Assembly: GCA_964277385.1 (NCBI GenBank) | Contig: OZ195520.1 | Coordinates: forward strand, 682,001-746,000 | Length of the DNA stretch: 64,000 bases | DNA from: WRAU01 sp964277385 | GTDB taxonomy: Bacteria > Pseudomonadota > Alphaproteobacteria > WRAU01 > Hepatincolaceae | Reading direction: 5' to 3' | The notes under the pieces: generated by a model | Told to the model about the DNA's origin: nothing | The model's database searches: none | The model's input: only the letters and a program-made list of their open reading frames with translations | Shown: piece after piece, positions 34,010-44,097 of the stretch | Layout: every line of letters begins with the position of its first letter | How positions within the stretch are numbered: the first letter of the stretch is position 1 | Position numbers and translations under genes: made by a program

Positions 34010-34456
34010 ATGAAAAGTAGGTCTATAGAGTTATTTTTAGGATTAGCTATAATTCTTATTGTGTGTTCTTTTTCAATATACACATATTTTTTATCTATTA
34101 ATACAAGTTTACAAAATTATACTATAAGTGCTAATTTTAACAATATCGGATCTCTTACAGAAGGATCTAAGGTTGTTATTAATGGTTATGAAATTGGTAC
34201 TGTTTCTGAAATAAAACTTTTATATCCTAATTATAAAATAAAAGTTATTATGAAAATTAGAAATGATATTAAAATACCCATAAATAGTGTTTTAAGCATT
34301 AAATCTTCAGGACTATTTGACTCTCCTTCTATTTCTATTACTCCAGGAAATAGTGAAAATTTTATTGTTAATGATGTAAATAACCTAAAAACAAAAGATT
34401 GGGTATCTTTAGAAGATAAAATTGGAGATGTGCTATTTAGTGTAGTAGGGAATTAG
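34010..34456 (+). CDS. mlaD: MlaD/MCE-domain lipid-transport protein (second of two)
   Basis: 148 aa with an N-terminal membrane segment (about 8-28) and one MCE domain: ISANFNNIGSLTEGSKVVINGYEIGTVSEI, SGLFDSPSISITPG and a C-terminal EDKIGDVLF. The last parts are closer to standard MlaD than those of its upstream neighbour. The ATG abuts the previous stop, so both are translated together. The pair may be an ancient duplication, with rings of one or both kinds. Confidence 0.87.
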   Translation: MKSRSIELFLGLAIILIVCSFSIYTYFLSINTSLQNYTISANFNNIGSLTEGSKVVINGYEIGTVSEIKLLYPNYKIKVIMKIRNDIKIPINSVLSIKSSGLFDSPSISITPGNSENFIVNDVNNLKTKDWVSLEDKIGDVLFSVVGN

Positions 34457-34459
34457 ATA

Positions 34460-34927
34460 ATGGAAAAGATACTTATTAGTAAATTATTGTTTTTGATATT
34501 ATTGATAATTCATTTTGTTTCTACTTCAAGTTTATTGTATGCTGATTATACTAAAAATAACAAAGCAGATTTAAGATTTTTAAATAAATATACTGGAAAA
34601 ACAGAGTTAGCAACCTTAACAGTAGGGCAAAACTATATTTTTGATAATGGATTGTATGTTCTTTTAAGAACCTGTTACAAATCTTCTATTCAAGATGATC
34701 CTGAAAATAAAGCCTTTTTGCAAGTGGTTAGAGTAGTTAAAGAAGATAATCAATCGGATGTAAGAAAAACTTTAGATATAGAATTACCTAAAGATTTTAG
34801 AATTAAAATAGAAAACAATGAAGTTACTAAATTTATTTTTAGTGGTTGGTTATTTTCAAGTTCTCCTTCTGTAAACTTTTTAGAAGATAAAACCTACGAT
34901 ATAACCTTATTGCATTGTAGTAATTAA
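34460..34927 (+). CDS. DUF2155 family periplasmic protein
   Basis: 155 aa with a signal peptide (cleavage near LLYA). LRFLNKYTGKTELATLTVGQNYIFDNGLYVLLRTCYKS and FSGWLFSSSPSVN..LEDKTYDITLLHC follow DUF2155, an alphaproteobacterial family with a fixed Cys pair (LRTC and LHC) and the FSGWMFASSP motif. Function is unknown; linkage to complex I accessory and MCE genes is conserved. It starts 4 bp after the MCE gene. Confidence 0.85.
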   Translation: MEKILISKLLFLILLIIHFVSTSSLLYADYTKNNKADLRFLNKYTGKTELATLTVGQNYIFDNGLYVLLRTCYKSSIQDDPENKAFLQVVRVVKEDNQSDVRKTLDIELPKDFRIKIENNEVTKFIFSGWLFSSSPSVNFLEDKTYDITLLHCSN

Positions 34928-35341
34928 TTCATATATTATATCTAATAAAACTCTCTTTTTTTGTTATGTTTAAGTCATATAAACATAAAACAACTAGAAC
35001 TAAATAATATTTAATTAGTTATTTTAATGGATTTATTTCAGCGCCTCATATATGTAATAAAAAAGAAATTATTAAAACAATAACCCCTTTAAAGTAATAA
35101 TATTCTTCACTTGAATAAAACCATATAATCGGCATCTTGATGAGTTCAATAAAAACTCAGTACTAATTGGAAATATTATTTAGGTTATATTATTTTCATT
35201 TACTAATACAAGAAATTACCTATGTAAATTAAATTAATACTAATTTTATTTCATACATGTTATTAGATTATATAGATATAGATGATTACCTAAAATTAAA
35301 AGTTAATAATAAAATACAACATTTTTAATTAGTTACTATAT
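34928..35341. other. AT-rich intergenic stretch between convergent genes
   Basis: About 410 bases with no coding frame, tRNA or phage-end motif that I can see. Confidence 0.5.
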
Positions 35342-36295
35342 CTAGTCATAAATAAATTTTTGTCTTGTATACATAAAAAACGGGGAATGAATATGTATAC
35401 TTAACATTTCCATATGAGGAAAATCATAAGAAGAAAAAGGATCATCAGTATTTGCGATTCCAATTGCATTCCCACCAATATAAATTCCTGAATAATTTAG
35501 AAAAATCTCATCACATAGTTTTTCTTTAATTAAAGCATGAGTATAATAAGAAGCCTCTACTGAAATATAATTTAATCCTAGTATTTTAAGAGTTTTCATT
35601 ATTATTTTATTATCAATATCATCCTTTAGATAAGTACTAATAATAATCAGCTTATCTTTATTATTTTTATAATCATCAAGTATTTCTTTTTTATGATCTT
35701 CAATTTTTTCTATCGTGGAATAAGTTTTAAGTTCATATGTATCTACCTGACTATAGTATTTAGCATACCTAGCACCTTCTTGAGATGTAATTAAAATTAA
35801 AGGAATTTTTGAATTAAAAATTTTATGATCAAAAGGAATAGTTCTAGCAGTTTTAGATACAATAATATTTATTGGAACAGCTGGTAATCCTGCTTTTATC
35901 CTATCTTTTTCTAGCTCTTCATCAAAAATATGCCCTGTAGCATTAGCTTCATCTCTTAGTGTTCCTGATCCTATAAAGATAGCATCACTAAGGCTTCTTA
36001 ACATATTCATAATCCAAAAATCAGCTAATCCACCTTTAGGATCTTTTTTATTATTTTTGGAAATTAATGTGCCATTAGGAATATCTTTGAAAGTAATTTT
36101 TCCATCAATAGACGAAACAAAAGATGCATACAAATAAGGTTTATCATTAGATATTTTTGGGAAAAATACATCACCATAAATTTCTTTTATTTTTTTAGAA
36201 TCTAACGTTTTAATGTTAAAATCTACATCTAAATTTGAATAAATATTTTTTAATTTTATTTCTTTAGAATCTAAATTTTTTCTAGGATAAATCAT
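35342..36295 (-). CDS. RibD C-terminal domain (dihydrofolate-reductase-fold) protein
   Basis: 317 aa. YLYASFVSSIDGKIT, DFWIMNMLRSLSDAIFIGSGTLRDE, and the late EASYYTHALIKEKLCDEIFLNYSG form the RibD_C/DHFR-like fold that binds NADPH. There is no deaminase zinc site, so it is not the bifunctional riboflavin enzyme. Such stand-alone proteins are reductases of unknown or riboflavin-pathway substrate. About 60 N-terminal residues precede the domain. It diverges from the permease gene. Confidence 0.8.
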   Translation of the reverse strand: MIYPRKNLDSKEIKLKNIYSNLDVDFNIKTLDSKKIKEIYGDVFFPKISNDKPYLYASFVSSIDGKITFKDIPNGTLISKNNKKDPKGGLADFWIMNMLRSLSDAIFIGSGTLRDEANATGHIFDEELEKDRIKAGLPAVPINIIVSKTARTIPFDHKIFNSKIPLILITSQEGARYAKYYSQVDTYELKTYSTIEKIEDHKKEILDDYKNNKDKLIIISTYLKDDIDNKIIMKTLKILGLNYISVEASYYTHALIKEKLCDEIFLNYSGIYIGGNAIGIANTDDPFSSYDFPHMEMLSIHIHSPFFMYTRQKFIYD

Positions 36296-36372
36296 TGCTA
36301 TCGTGCTACTATGCTCTTAAATAAAAAAAATTAACCTTTTATAGACAGAGAGTATAACACCCTAATAAAATT

Positions 36373-37812
36373 ATGCAACAAAAATATCTGAATAGATCCA
36401 CTTTAGAAGCAACTTTGGGAGTTTTTTTTGATAGTTTTATAAAAATAATGATAGCTATCACTGTTTTTTTAGGAGTATTTGGATTCCCTATAAATACCGT
36501 TTATACTGAAATACTACCTTCATTTGGGATCTCTATTTTTATTACCCAATTATTTTTATTATTTTTATGTTTTTATATAAAAAAAACTACCCCTAACGTA
36601 ATTCCTTTACCTGCTGGAATTTCTTCTGACAGATTTTTTATTTGGATTTTTGCAATTATGCTTCCAACTTATAATACAAGCAATAATTTATCTTTAACTA
36701 TTGCTGTTGGAGTTGGCGCTAACTTTTTGAGTTCTATATTATCTATGTTTTTAGCATTACTAAGCAATCTTGTTTTAAAATTTATTCCAACTCCTGCACT
36801 TTTTGCGACTCTTTCAGGAGCTTCACTTGCTTGGTTAATATTATCTCCACTAAAAGAAGCCTTTAATAACCCTATTATTGCTTTTGTTTGCTTTTTTATT
36901 GTTATAATTAGCCATATTGGTAATTTTAAAACTAAATTTTCTCCTATTTTGCTATCAATAATTACTGGTATAATAATATCTTTTTCTCTTAACCCCTCTT
37001 ATCTATTAAATATAAATATTGCAGAATTTAATTTAGGATTTTATTTTCCTAACATCTTTTTCAGTAATATAATAATTGGAATAAAAGAGGCTTACAAATT
37101 TATACCCATTATACTAGGAATCACTATAATTGAGCTTATAACTAATATTCAAGCAGTAGAACAAGCTAAAAAAGTTGGAGTTAATTATAATACTAAATTT
37201 AGCATCTTTTTTGTACATTTTATATCAATGTTATCTAGTTTTATAGGAAATCCATTTACTATTAGTTTATTATGGGGATATTCTACATGGTACAAAATGA
37301 AAACTTCAAAATACTATTCACTAAGTGTTGGATTTTTATTTTTAGCCGTTTGTTTAACTGGATTTTCTGCGATTATTATGACAATTATTCCAGTAGCTAG
37401 CATTATTCCTATAATTGTATTTATTGGAATTATTAGCATATCAGAAAGTTTTAAAATTTCTCAAGAAAAATACTATCTTCCTATGATTATTGGATTAGTT
37501 TTTCCAATGATGGATTTTTTAAAGGTTAATATTGGAGATAATATTCCCATATCTTTATCTTTTTTAGCACAAGGAGCAACCTTAATTTCATTATTATGGG
37601 TTAGTATTTTGGTGTTTTTAGTAGATAAAAAATATCTACATATTGCAATATCTTTTGCTTTGGGAGGAATTTTTTCTTTTGTTGGATTAATTCATGGTAA
37701 AGAAATTAAATTATTTTATGATACAAAATTTAGTTTGTTGTATATAATATTTTCTATTTTATTTTTATTATTACATCTATTTAATAGATACAACAAAGAG
37801 AATATAAAATAA
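36373..37812 (+). CDS. NCS2-like permease (xanthine/uracil family)
   Basis: 479 aa with 12-14 hydrophobic segments along its whole length. PLPAGISSDRFFIW, FATLSGASLAWLIL and IGNPFTISLLWGY occur at spacings expected of the UraA/NCS2 fold, in which short half-helices with Pro and Ser/Thr form the substrate site. It probably imports a nucleobase or related anion, a likely need in a reduced bacterium. The assignment below superfamily level is uncertain. Confidence 0.65.
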   Translation: MQQKYLNRSTLEATLGVFFDSFIKIMIAITVFLGVFGFPINTVYTEILPSFGISIFITQLFLLFLCFYIKKTTPNVIPLPAGISSDRFFIWIFAIMLPTYNTSNNLSLTIAVGVGANFLSSILSMFLALLSNLVLKFIPTPALFATLSGASLAWLILSPLKEAFNNPIIAFVCFFIVIISHIGNFKTKFSPILLSIITGIIISFSLNPSYLLNINIAEFNLGFYFPNIFFSNIIIGIKEAYKFIPIILGITIIELITNIQAVEQAKKVGVNYNTKFSIFFVHFISMLSSFIGNPFTISLLWGYSTWYKMKTSKYYSLSVGFLFLAVCLTGFSAIIMTIIPVASIIPIIVFIGIISISESFKISQEKYYLPMIIGLVFPMMDFLKVNIGDNIPISLSFLAQGATLISLLWVSILVFLVDKKYLHIAISFALGGIFSFVGLIHGKEIKLFYDTKFSLLYIIFSILFLLLHLFNRYNKENIK

Positions 37813-37894
37813 TTATATATTTCTTACAATGCTTACAATGATTGTTTTATTATTTAGAACAATAAAAAACATTAAAATATTCTAAATGCAAATC

Positions 37895-38848
37895 TTACCT
37901 AAATATAGATTGAATTTTAAAAAGTATATCTAACAAAACCGTAGATTTATCTAAATATAAATTATCTGATGTTTTAGATAGATGATTTATTTTATCTAAA
38001 ATTATACTAACTTCATCTATATTGTTGTTAGTAGTATTAATAACTAACAAGTTTTTTATTATGTTAAATATTGTTCTATAATTACTATTTTCTTGTAATT
38101 TAATATTGTTAACCAGCTTATGAATTTCTATATCTTTAATAGAAGAAACAAAAATAGCTGAAATTTTTAAATATATATCAAAATTATCTGGCTTTAAATA
38201 CCATAATAAATTATCATAACTACCATTAGCAAGGTTTATTAAAGTATTAATTTCTGTATTAGAATATGATTTATTATTAGATTTTAAGATATTTAACATA
38301 TCAATAGAAGATAAATCTTTAAATTTTAAATTAATACATCTTGACTTAATTGTGTCTAACAAACTATCAAAATTGTGAGAAATTAAGAAAAATAGAGTAT
38401 TTTTTGTAGGTTCTTCCAAATTTTTTAACAAAGCATTACTAGCATTAATATTTAAATCATCTGTTGCATCTATAATAACTATTTTGTATTTATTGACATC
38501 AGTTGTTTTTCTCAAAAAAGAATTAACATTTCGTATTTCATCAACCGAGATTATCTCTTTAACTATTTGTTTTTTTTCATCAAATAATGGTCTTATTAAC
38601 AATAATTCTGCACAAGAATTACTATCAATAATTGCACTAATTTTAGAATCTATGCTAAAATTATCAATAGTTTTTAAGTTTTCAATATCATGAGAAAGCA
38701 AAAACTTTGTCAGATTTATAACATAAGAATACTTACCAATTCCTCTTTTTCCACTAAAAATAATAGAATTATGCAAATTATTATTGTACAACATCTTTAT
38801 CACATCTTCTAAAATATAGTTGTGACCAAAAAGAGGTTTTGCTAACAT
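37895..38848 (-). CDS. holB: DNA polymerase III delta' subunit
   Basis: 317 aa. The P-loop SGKRGIGKYS, the sensor region NASNALLKNLEEPTKNTLFFLISHN and SRCINLKFK are the clamp-loader AAA+ motifs. The zinc-binding cysteines of typical delta' are not evident. It loads the beta clamp within the replicative polymerase. It overlaps the stop of tmk by one base; rlpA-dacA-tmk-holB is a conserved alphaproteobacterial order. Confidence 0.9.
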   Translation of the reverse strand: MLAKPLFGHNYILEDVIKMLYNNNLHNSIIFSGKRGIGKYSYVINLTKFLLSHDIENLKTIDNFSIDSKISAIIDSNSCAELLLIRPLFDEKKQIVKEIISVDEIRNVNSFLRKTTDVNKYKIVIIDATDDLNINASNALLKNLEEPTKNTLFFLISHNFDSLLDTIKSRCINLKFKDLSSIDMLNILKSNNKSYSNTEINTLINLANGSYDNLLWYLKPDNFDIYLKISAIFVSSIKDIEIHKLVNNIKLQENSNYRTIFNIIKNLLVINTTNNNIDEVSIILDKINHLSKTSDNLYLDKSTVLLDILFKIQSIFR

Positions 38849-39513
38849 TAGTTTATTTTATCCAATGGTTGAATATTAAAATCAAAATAAAAATTTATTA
38901 AATCTACTACTTGATGATGCACAGCAAGTAAAGATTTATTATTACCATCTATTACCTCAAATGTTCCTCTATAAAATTCACTGGGTTCTCTAAAAGATTC
39001 TAATATTTTAGCATGAAAATCTTTAGAATTATGATCTATTCTATTTTTAAAATCTTTATTTCTATTTTCTAATCTTGACATTACTCTATTTATATCATCA
39101 TCAAGTATAATGGTTAAATCAGGATAAAGATTAAAATTAAATTTAGCATGCAAATCAATAATTTTATCGATGCTAATTCCACCTAAAATTCCCTGATAAA
39201 CAATAGTAGAAAGCATAAATCTATCAACTAAAATAATATCAAATTTTTCAAAGTTTGGAATTATAACATTTTTAATATTCTCATGCCTTGATGCACTAAA
39301 CAAAAGAAGTTCAGTTATGGAATCTATTTCATTAGAAAAAATAACATTTCTAATATCTTCAGAGGATTTAATCCCTCCTGGTTCTCTAGTTGTTAAATAA
39401 GAAATATCACTTTTTTTAAAGACCTTTTCTAATAATCTAATTTGGTGAGATTTACCAACAGCTTCTCCGCCTTCTAAACATAAAAAAACAGAGTGGCTTT
39501 TATGTTCAGACAT
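38848..39513 (-). CDS. tmk: Thymidylate kinase
   Basis: 221 aa. EGGEAVGKSHQIRLLEKVF is the P-loop (Ser-His replaces the common Ser-Thr at its end), TREPGG is the substrate loop, and LVDRFMLSTIVYQG the DR(Y/F) motif. It converts dTMP to dTDP in the cytoplasm. It directly follows dacA and is fused by a one-base overlap to holB. Confidence 0.93.
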   Translation of the reverse strand: MSEHKSHSVFLCLEGGEAVGKSHQIRLLEKVFKKSDISYLTTREPGGIKSSEDIRNVIFSNEIDSITELLLFSASRHENIKNVIIPNFEKFDIILVDRFMLSTIVYQGILGGISIDKIIDLHAKFNFNLYPDLTIILDDDINRVMSRLENRNKDFKNRIDHNSKDFHAKILESFREPSEFYRGTFEVIDGNNKSLLAVHHQVVDLINFYFDFNIQPLDKIN

Positions 39514-40692
39514 TTAATTATCCAAAGTTTTTTTTATAGCATAATAAGGTGCTAAAAGATATCTAAACAATATAAAAGGCGGTTCTATATCTTGTTCTGC
39601 ATATAAATCATAAGTAATATTATATTCTGAATTGTTAGTTTTTATTTCTAGCATGGCAATCTTATCACCTTTTTTAATAGGAGAAATATAGTAATTTTTA
39701 TAAGATAAAGTTTGCTTAATTTCAGCATTTTTTAGCAATTTAGGCACAACAACAATAATATCTTGATTTGCTATAATATTTATTACAGAATTTTTAGCAT
39801 TATAAACAGGAACTTCTTTTATAACCTCTCCTTTATTATAAATTACTCTTCTTTCGTATGTTCTATAAGTCCAGTCTATTAGTTTTCTTATTTCTATCCT
39901 TCTTTCAGATTCAGAAATAGCACCAATAAGAATACCAGTTATTCTAAATTTATTATCCTTAATAACACTAAAAGATATAGAATATCCAGAATCATTAACA
40001 TGCCCTGTTTTTAAACCATCAGGTACAATATTATTAGAAAAAGAGAAAAATAATAAAGGATTTCTATTTTTTTGGGTAATTCCATTATGAGTTAGCTCTT
40101 GTATTGAAAAATAATGATAATACTCGGGAAAATCTTCAATTAATCTGTTAGCTAAAATATAAAGATCACGAGCGGTAGAATAATGTTCTTTATTATAAAT
40201 ACCATCAACATTTTGAAAATGAGTATTTAATAATCCCAATTCTTGAGCTTTCTCATTCATTTTTTTTAGAAACTCTTCTTCTGTTCCTACTATCAATTCT
40301 GACATTACAATAGATGCATCATTACCAGATACAACTATAATTCCTTTAACTAATTCTTCTACTGTTACTTGCTCGCCTTTTCTTAAAAACATAGTAGAAC
40401 CACCAGTTCTATAATTACCTTTTTTAAAAGCATTATCACTTACTATTGCTATCATATCTAGCGATATTAAATCTTTTTTTAAAGCATCAAAAATTAAATA
40501 CACAGTCATTAGCTTAGTAATTGAAGCTGGAGAGATTTTTTGATTTGGATTTTTTTGAAATAAAACCTTGTTAGATTCAGGATTTACAACTAAAGCTGTT
40601 TCTACCTTTATTTCATAACTTGGAGTGATTGATAAAGCTACCTTAATGGCAAAAAATATAAAAAATATAATATAATAGATAATTTTAAACAT
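39514..40692 (-). CDS. dacA: D-alanyl-D-alanine carboxypeptidase (PBP5/6 type)
   Basis: 392 aa. A signal peptide (MFKIIYYIIFFIFFAIKVALS) precedes SITK, SGND and KTGHVNDSG, the three penicillin-binding motifs. The C-terminal beta domain (residues about 270-360) and a final amphipathic stretch are as in PBP5, which sits on the outer face of the inner membrane. It trims D-Ala from peptidoglycan. No SPOR domain, unlike the paralogue at 28.2 kb. Second gene of the rlpA-dacA-tmk-holB group. Confidence 0.93.
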   Translation of the reverse strand: MFKIIYYIIFFIFFAIKVALSITPSYEIKVETALVVNPESNKVLFQKNPNQKISPASITKLMTVYLIFDALKKDLISLDMIAIVSDNAFKKGNYRTGGSTMFLRKGEQVTVEELVKGIIVVSGNDASIVMSELIVGTEEEFLKKMNEKAQELGLLNTHFQNVDGIYNKEHYSTARDLYILANRLIEDFPEYYHYFSIQELTHNGITQKNRNPLLFFSFSNNIVPDGLKTGHVNDSGYSISFSVIKDNKFRITGILIGAISESERRIEIRKLIDWTYRTYERRVIYNKGEVIKEVPVYNAKNSVINIIANQDIIVVVPKLLKNAEIKQTLSYKNYYISPIKKGDKIAMLEIKTNNSEYNITYDLYAEQDIEPPFILFRYLLAPYYAIKKTLDN

Positions 40693-40925
40693 AACAGCAC
40701 TAACAAAATGATATTAATAATAAATACTCGTTATTGTAGCAAACTTATGTATCATATACAATGAAATTCGTAAACCATTTTATGTATAAATATCAAGCAT
40801 ATAGTAATATTTTAAGTTTTAAAGTCGTTATTTTCTTATATTTGATGAAATTCAAAAATACAATGAAACATATTTTTAGATTTATAAGTTATTATAATTA
40901 ACTAATATACAATTCGCACTAAAAT

Positions 40926-40950
40926 AAGGAGGTAAAAAACTACCTCCTTA
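40926..40950 (-). terminator. Terminator after rlpA
   Basis: Perfect hairpin AAGGAGGTA/TACCTCCTT with a 6-base loop, then a T-rich run on the minus strand, about 35 bp after the rlpA stop codon. A second weak hairpin follows immediately on the right (TTAGTTATT/AATAACTAA). Confidence 0.8.
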
Positions 40951-40983
40951 TTTACATATTAGTTATTATTTAATAACTAATAT

Positions 40984-42027
40984 TTATTGTTCTACGATAA
41001 CTCTAGAATGTGTATACCCTAATTTTACCAAGTTTTCTTTAATTTTTATGGCATCATTTATGCTTCCGTAAGGCCCTACTCTTAATCTTAGAACATCTTT
41101 ACCATTAACATCAACTTTTTGTAGACTTACAACTCCAACAGAACTTAAAGATCCAACCTCTTGTTTAATTTTTTCGTTGTTTTCACTATAAGCACCTATT
41201 TGAACAAACACACCCCTTGGAGCGTAAGATCTTACACTTGTTGGTTCTGCTAAACTTATAGTTTTCATAGATTTATTATCTGAAGATTTTAATATTTCTT
41301 CTTTGTCTACTAAACCAAGATCATTATCAACAATACCAACTGATACAGGAACTACTTCAGCACTTCTTACTGGACTTGTTTCAACAGGTTCAACAATATT
41401 TACATCATTTTCTGGTATCGCAATCTCTTGCGGAATTACAACAGATCTAGGAGTTACCGGCTTAACATCATTAGCCTCTATACGTTCGTTTTTTTGCATG
41501 TTAATTTTATTTAATTCTATAGCTGCTTCTTTAGAAATATTAGATAATAATCTAACCCTAACATTTGTAGTTCCTTCGTTTTGAAATCCTAAAATTTCAG
41601 CACCTTTTTTAGAAATATCAATAGCTCTATACTTAGAAAAAGGTCCTCTATCATTAACTCTCAAGATAACTTTTTTACCATTTTCAACATTTGTTACTTC
41701 TACGAAAGAAGGTAGTGGTAAAGTTGGATGGGCAGCCGTTAGTTCTTCCATATCAAACAACTCACCGTTCGCAGTTCTTTTACCATGAAATTGTTCACCA
41801 TACCAAGAAGCTATTCCTACTATATCGTAATCTTCAACAACTTCTGGTTTATATTTAATTCCACCTATTTCGTACTCATTCCCTACTTTTACATATGGAT
41901 TAGCTTGTTCTGTTGTTTCTAATCCGTTTACTTTTGTTACTGGTTTAAATGGAGCAGCACCTGCGATACTAGACACTAGAGATATCGCAACAGCAGATGC
42001 AACTATTTTTGCGTAATTTTTAGCCAT
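40984..42027 (-). CDS. rlpA: Septal-ring lytic transglycosylase RlpA
   Basis: 347 aa. Signal peptide (ends near AGA), then the double-psi beta-barrel with GIASWYGEQFHGKRTANGE, LPLPSFVEV, VNDRGPF and IDISKKGAE, including the catalytic-site aspartate. A disordered Pro/Val-rich linker leads to a C-terminal SPOR domain (FVQIGAYSENNEKI to HSRVIVEQ). RlpA cleaves denuded glycan strands during cell separation. It is not a lipoprotein here: no lipobox cysteine is seen. Confidence 0.93.
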   Translation of the reverse strand: MAKNYAKIVASAVAISLVSSIAGAAPFKPVTKVNGLETTEQANPYVKVGNEYEIGGIKYKPEVVEDYDIVGIASWYGEQFHGKRTANGELFDMEELTAAHPTLPLPSFVEVTNVENGKKVILRVNDRGPFSKYRAIDISKKGAEILGFQNEGTTNVRVRLLSNISKEAAIELNKINMQKNERIEANDVKPVTPRSVVIPQEIAIPENDVNIVEPVETSPVRSAEVVPVSVGIVDNDLGLVDKEEILKSSDNKSMKTISLAEPTSVRSYAPRGVFVQIGAYSENNEKIKQEVGSLSSVGVVSLQKVDVNGKDVLRLRVGPYGSINDAIKIKENLVKLGYTHSRVIVEQ

Positions 42028-42540
42028 AGTGATTATTCCTTAATTTATATTTTATTATTCTTACTTACTTATACTTAATGTTTAAAAAATTAACTAAGTT
42101 TTAAACTACTATTAATTTCTTATTAACTATTATAAATGGCAATGGTTAATAAAGAGTTAACGGAGGCGCTTCTATTAACAAAAAATTAACAATTGCAATC
42201 TTGATTAAATCCTTGTATTATCAAGTCTTTTTTAGTGAAAATTAGTAAACAAGATAAATATCTTTATAAAAAAAATAATAGATTTATTAACTATTTTTAT
42301 TAACTTTTAAAAATAATTTATTAATAAACATGCTTATCATTCGTTAAATAAAATACATAAAAACTAATAAAATCAAGGCTTATCAACTGAAAATAAGATC
42401 TATTAAATAATTAATTAGCGAATCGATACAAAATCAAATAATTAACACTTATGTGTAAATATTATTAACTTTTATTAAAAAAGGAAAATTTGTTAAAAAT
42501 ATTATTAACTAATTGTACACAAAACTTATTAATACTATTA
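42028..42540. other. Gene-free stretch rich in ATTAAC/TTATTAAC
   Basis: No coding frame. ATTAAC appears about nine times in 480 bases, several as TTATTAAC, and one TTAA-N7-TTAA pair lies near 42175. Such sites bind CtrA in Alphaproteobacteria, but with this base composition chance is a serious alternative. Confidence 0.35.
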
Positions 42541-43227
42541 TCAATACTAATTTTTAAAAGATTTATCTTTTAATAAAAATCCCATATTAACTATCATTTT
42601 AGAACGATTTGGAAATTTTTCTCTTAGTAAATTATAAAAAATGTTTTCAGATTTAGAATGAATATTTTTTGTTTTTGTAAAGAAATATCAGTTGTCCTGT
42701 AATTAAAATATTATAATCTTTACTTTTTTCTTTAATAAATTCTAATCCTGTCGTAATCATAAGATAAAAGATGACCATTATTTTGTGATAAATTTTCAAC
42801 CAAGACAGCTTTTAATTCTGCTATCAAAATACAATAGGGTTAGGGTAATGAGAATCAACAATATTTCTAACTAAAAAATTAACACTATCAATTAAAAAAT
42901 ATTTTTCTAATTCAGATTTAGGAAAATATTTTTCCTGTCAATCCATTATTTTTGCAATAATCAATAACTTCTTCAGATTAATACAAACACAGGTAATACA
43001 ATGATTTTTATAAAGATCACTAATAATAATTATTATAATCGGCTTATTTATATTTGTTAGCATAATTAAGTAAGTTTTAGCGTAAATTTCATCTTTTTGT
43101 GCATCAATTTCTATAATAACACTATTTGCAAAAAAATGGCTTATTTTACTAAACTGATGAATACTTAAGTTTCCTAACTCTTTTTCTTCAAACTATATTA
43201 CATCTAAATTAGAATTTATCTTTTTCA
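42541..43227 (-). pseudogene. Decayed gene downstream of the kinase
   Basis: The minus strand opens with MKKINSNLDVI and then a stop. Beyond it, readable blocks continue in shifting frames, for example ANSVIIEIDAQKDEIYAKTY, IDYCKNNGLTGKIFSK, VNFLVRNIVDSHYPNPIVF and EFIKEKSKDYNILITGQL, broken by several stops and frameshifts. Codon use is like that of nearby real genes, so this was a protein of some 220 aa. Not recognised. Confidence 0.6.
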
Positions 43228-44097
43228 TTAAATAAAACCATCTAATTTATTGGTAAAATTTTCAAAACAATAAATTCCTTCTTTTAAATAATCATGCTCT
43301 GAATATTTTGAAGAACCCAACATCATAAAATACCATAAAGCAGAAATTAAATCTTTTAATAAAATATAGGATTGTAATTTATTTTCATCAATTATTATTC
43401 TATATCTATCTGCAAAAATAGAAAATTTATCCTTTCCTAACAAACAATATAGAGAGGCTAAATCTGAATATCTATCATTAATGGTTGCATACTCAAAATC
43501 TAAAATATAAATTTTTTTATTAGTTTGGATAAAATTATTTACATTTATATCATTATGAGAAAGGCAATTATCTTTATTAAACTTATTAATAATAATAAAT
43601 AATTCATCGGTAGATTTAATTGCTTTTTTAATGCTAGGATTTTCTAAGTATTCTTTCGGAATTTTTTTTATATATTCATAAGAGGTTTCTTGAAAATCTC
43701 TTATATTTATATCTATTTTACAAGAGTGAAACTCTTTTATTATTTTAGCAAAATTATCCATATTTTTATTGTTTAAGCTATTTATTTGTAATGGTGTTCC
43801 TTCTATAAAATCCAAAATACAGTATTTTTTATTAAAAAATAAACATTTAGGTGTAATTTGTTTAGCTGAAAAATAGTTTATAAGTTTATAGTGATCACTT
43901 AAATTAAATAAGGATTCATCCTGTGAAGTAAAAATTTTAAGAACTATTTTTTTTCTAACAGTAACAACAAAAAAAACATTATTACTTAATGCTATATTAC
44001 TCTTAAAAATAAAAATAATATTTCCAAAATTTCTTTTTATATGATTGATGATATCATTAGAAATTATTTCTTTTGAGTTATTAACGCCATTTTCCAC
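43228..44097 (-). CDS. Choline/thiamine-kinase-like phosphotransferase
   Basis: 289 aa of the APH/choline-kinase (LicA, ThiK) fold. CLSHNDINVNNFI holds the catalytic HxDxxxxN, IYILDFEYA the DFE metal site, and RYSDLASL the following helix. GTG is used as start, overlapping the PnuC gene by 34 bp, so the two are translated together. LicA phosphorylates choline, ThiK phosphorylates thiamine; next to a PnuC-type transporter, trapping an imported vitamin by phosphorylation is the likely role. Confidence 0.85.
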   Translation of the reverse strand: MENGVNNSKEIISNDIINHIKRNFGNIIFIFKSNIALSNNVFFVVTVRKKIVLKIFTSQDESLFNLSDHYKLINYFSAKQITPKCLFFNKKYCILDFIEGTPLQINSLNNKNMDNFAKIIKEFHSCKIDINIRDFQETSYEYIKKIPKEYLENPSIKKAIKSTDELFIIINKFNKDNCLSHNDINVNNFIQTNKKIYILDFEYATINDRYSDLASLYCLLGKDKFSIFADRYRIIIDENKLQSYILLKDLISALWYFMMLGSSKYSEHDYLKEGIYCFENFTNKLDGFI

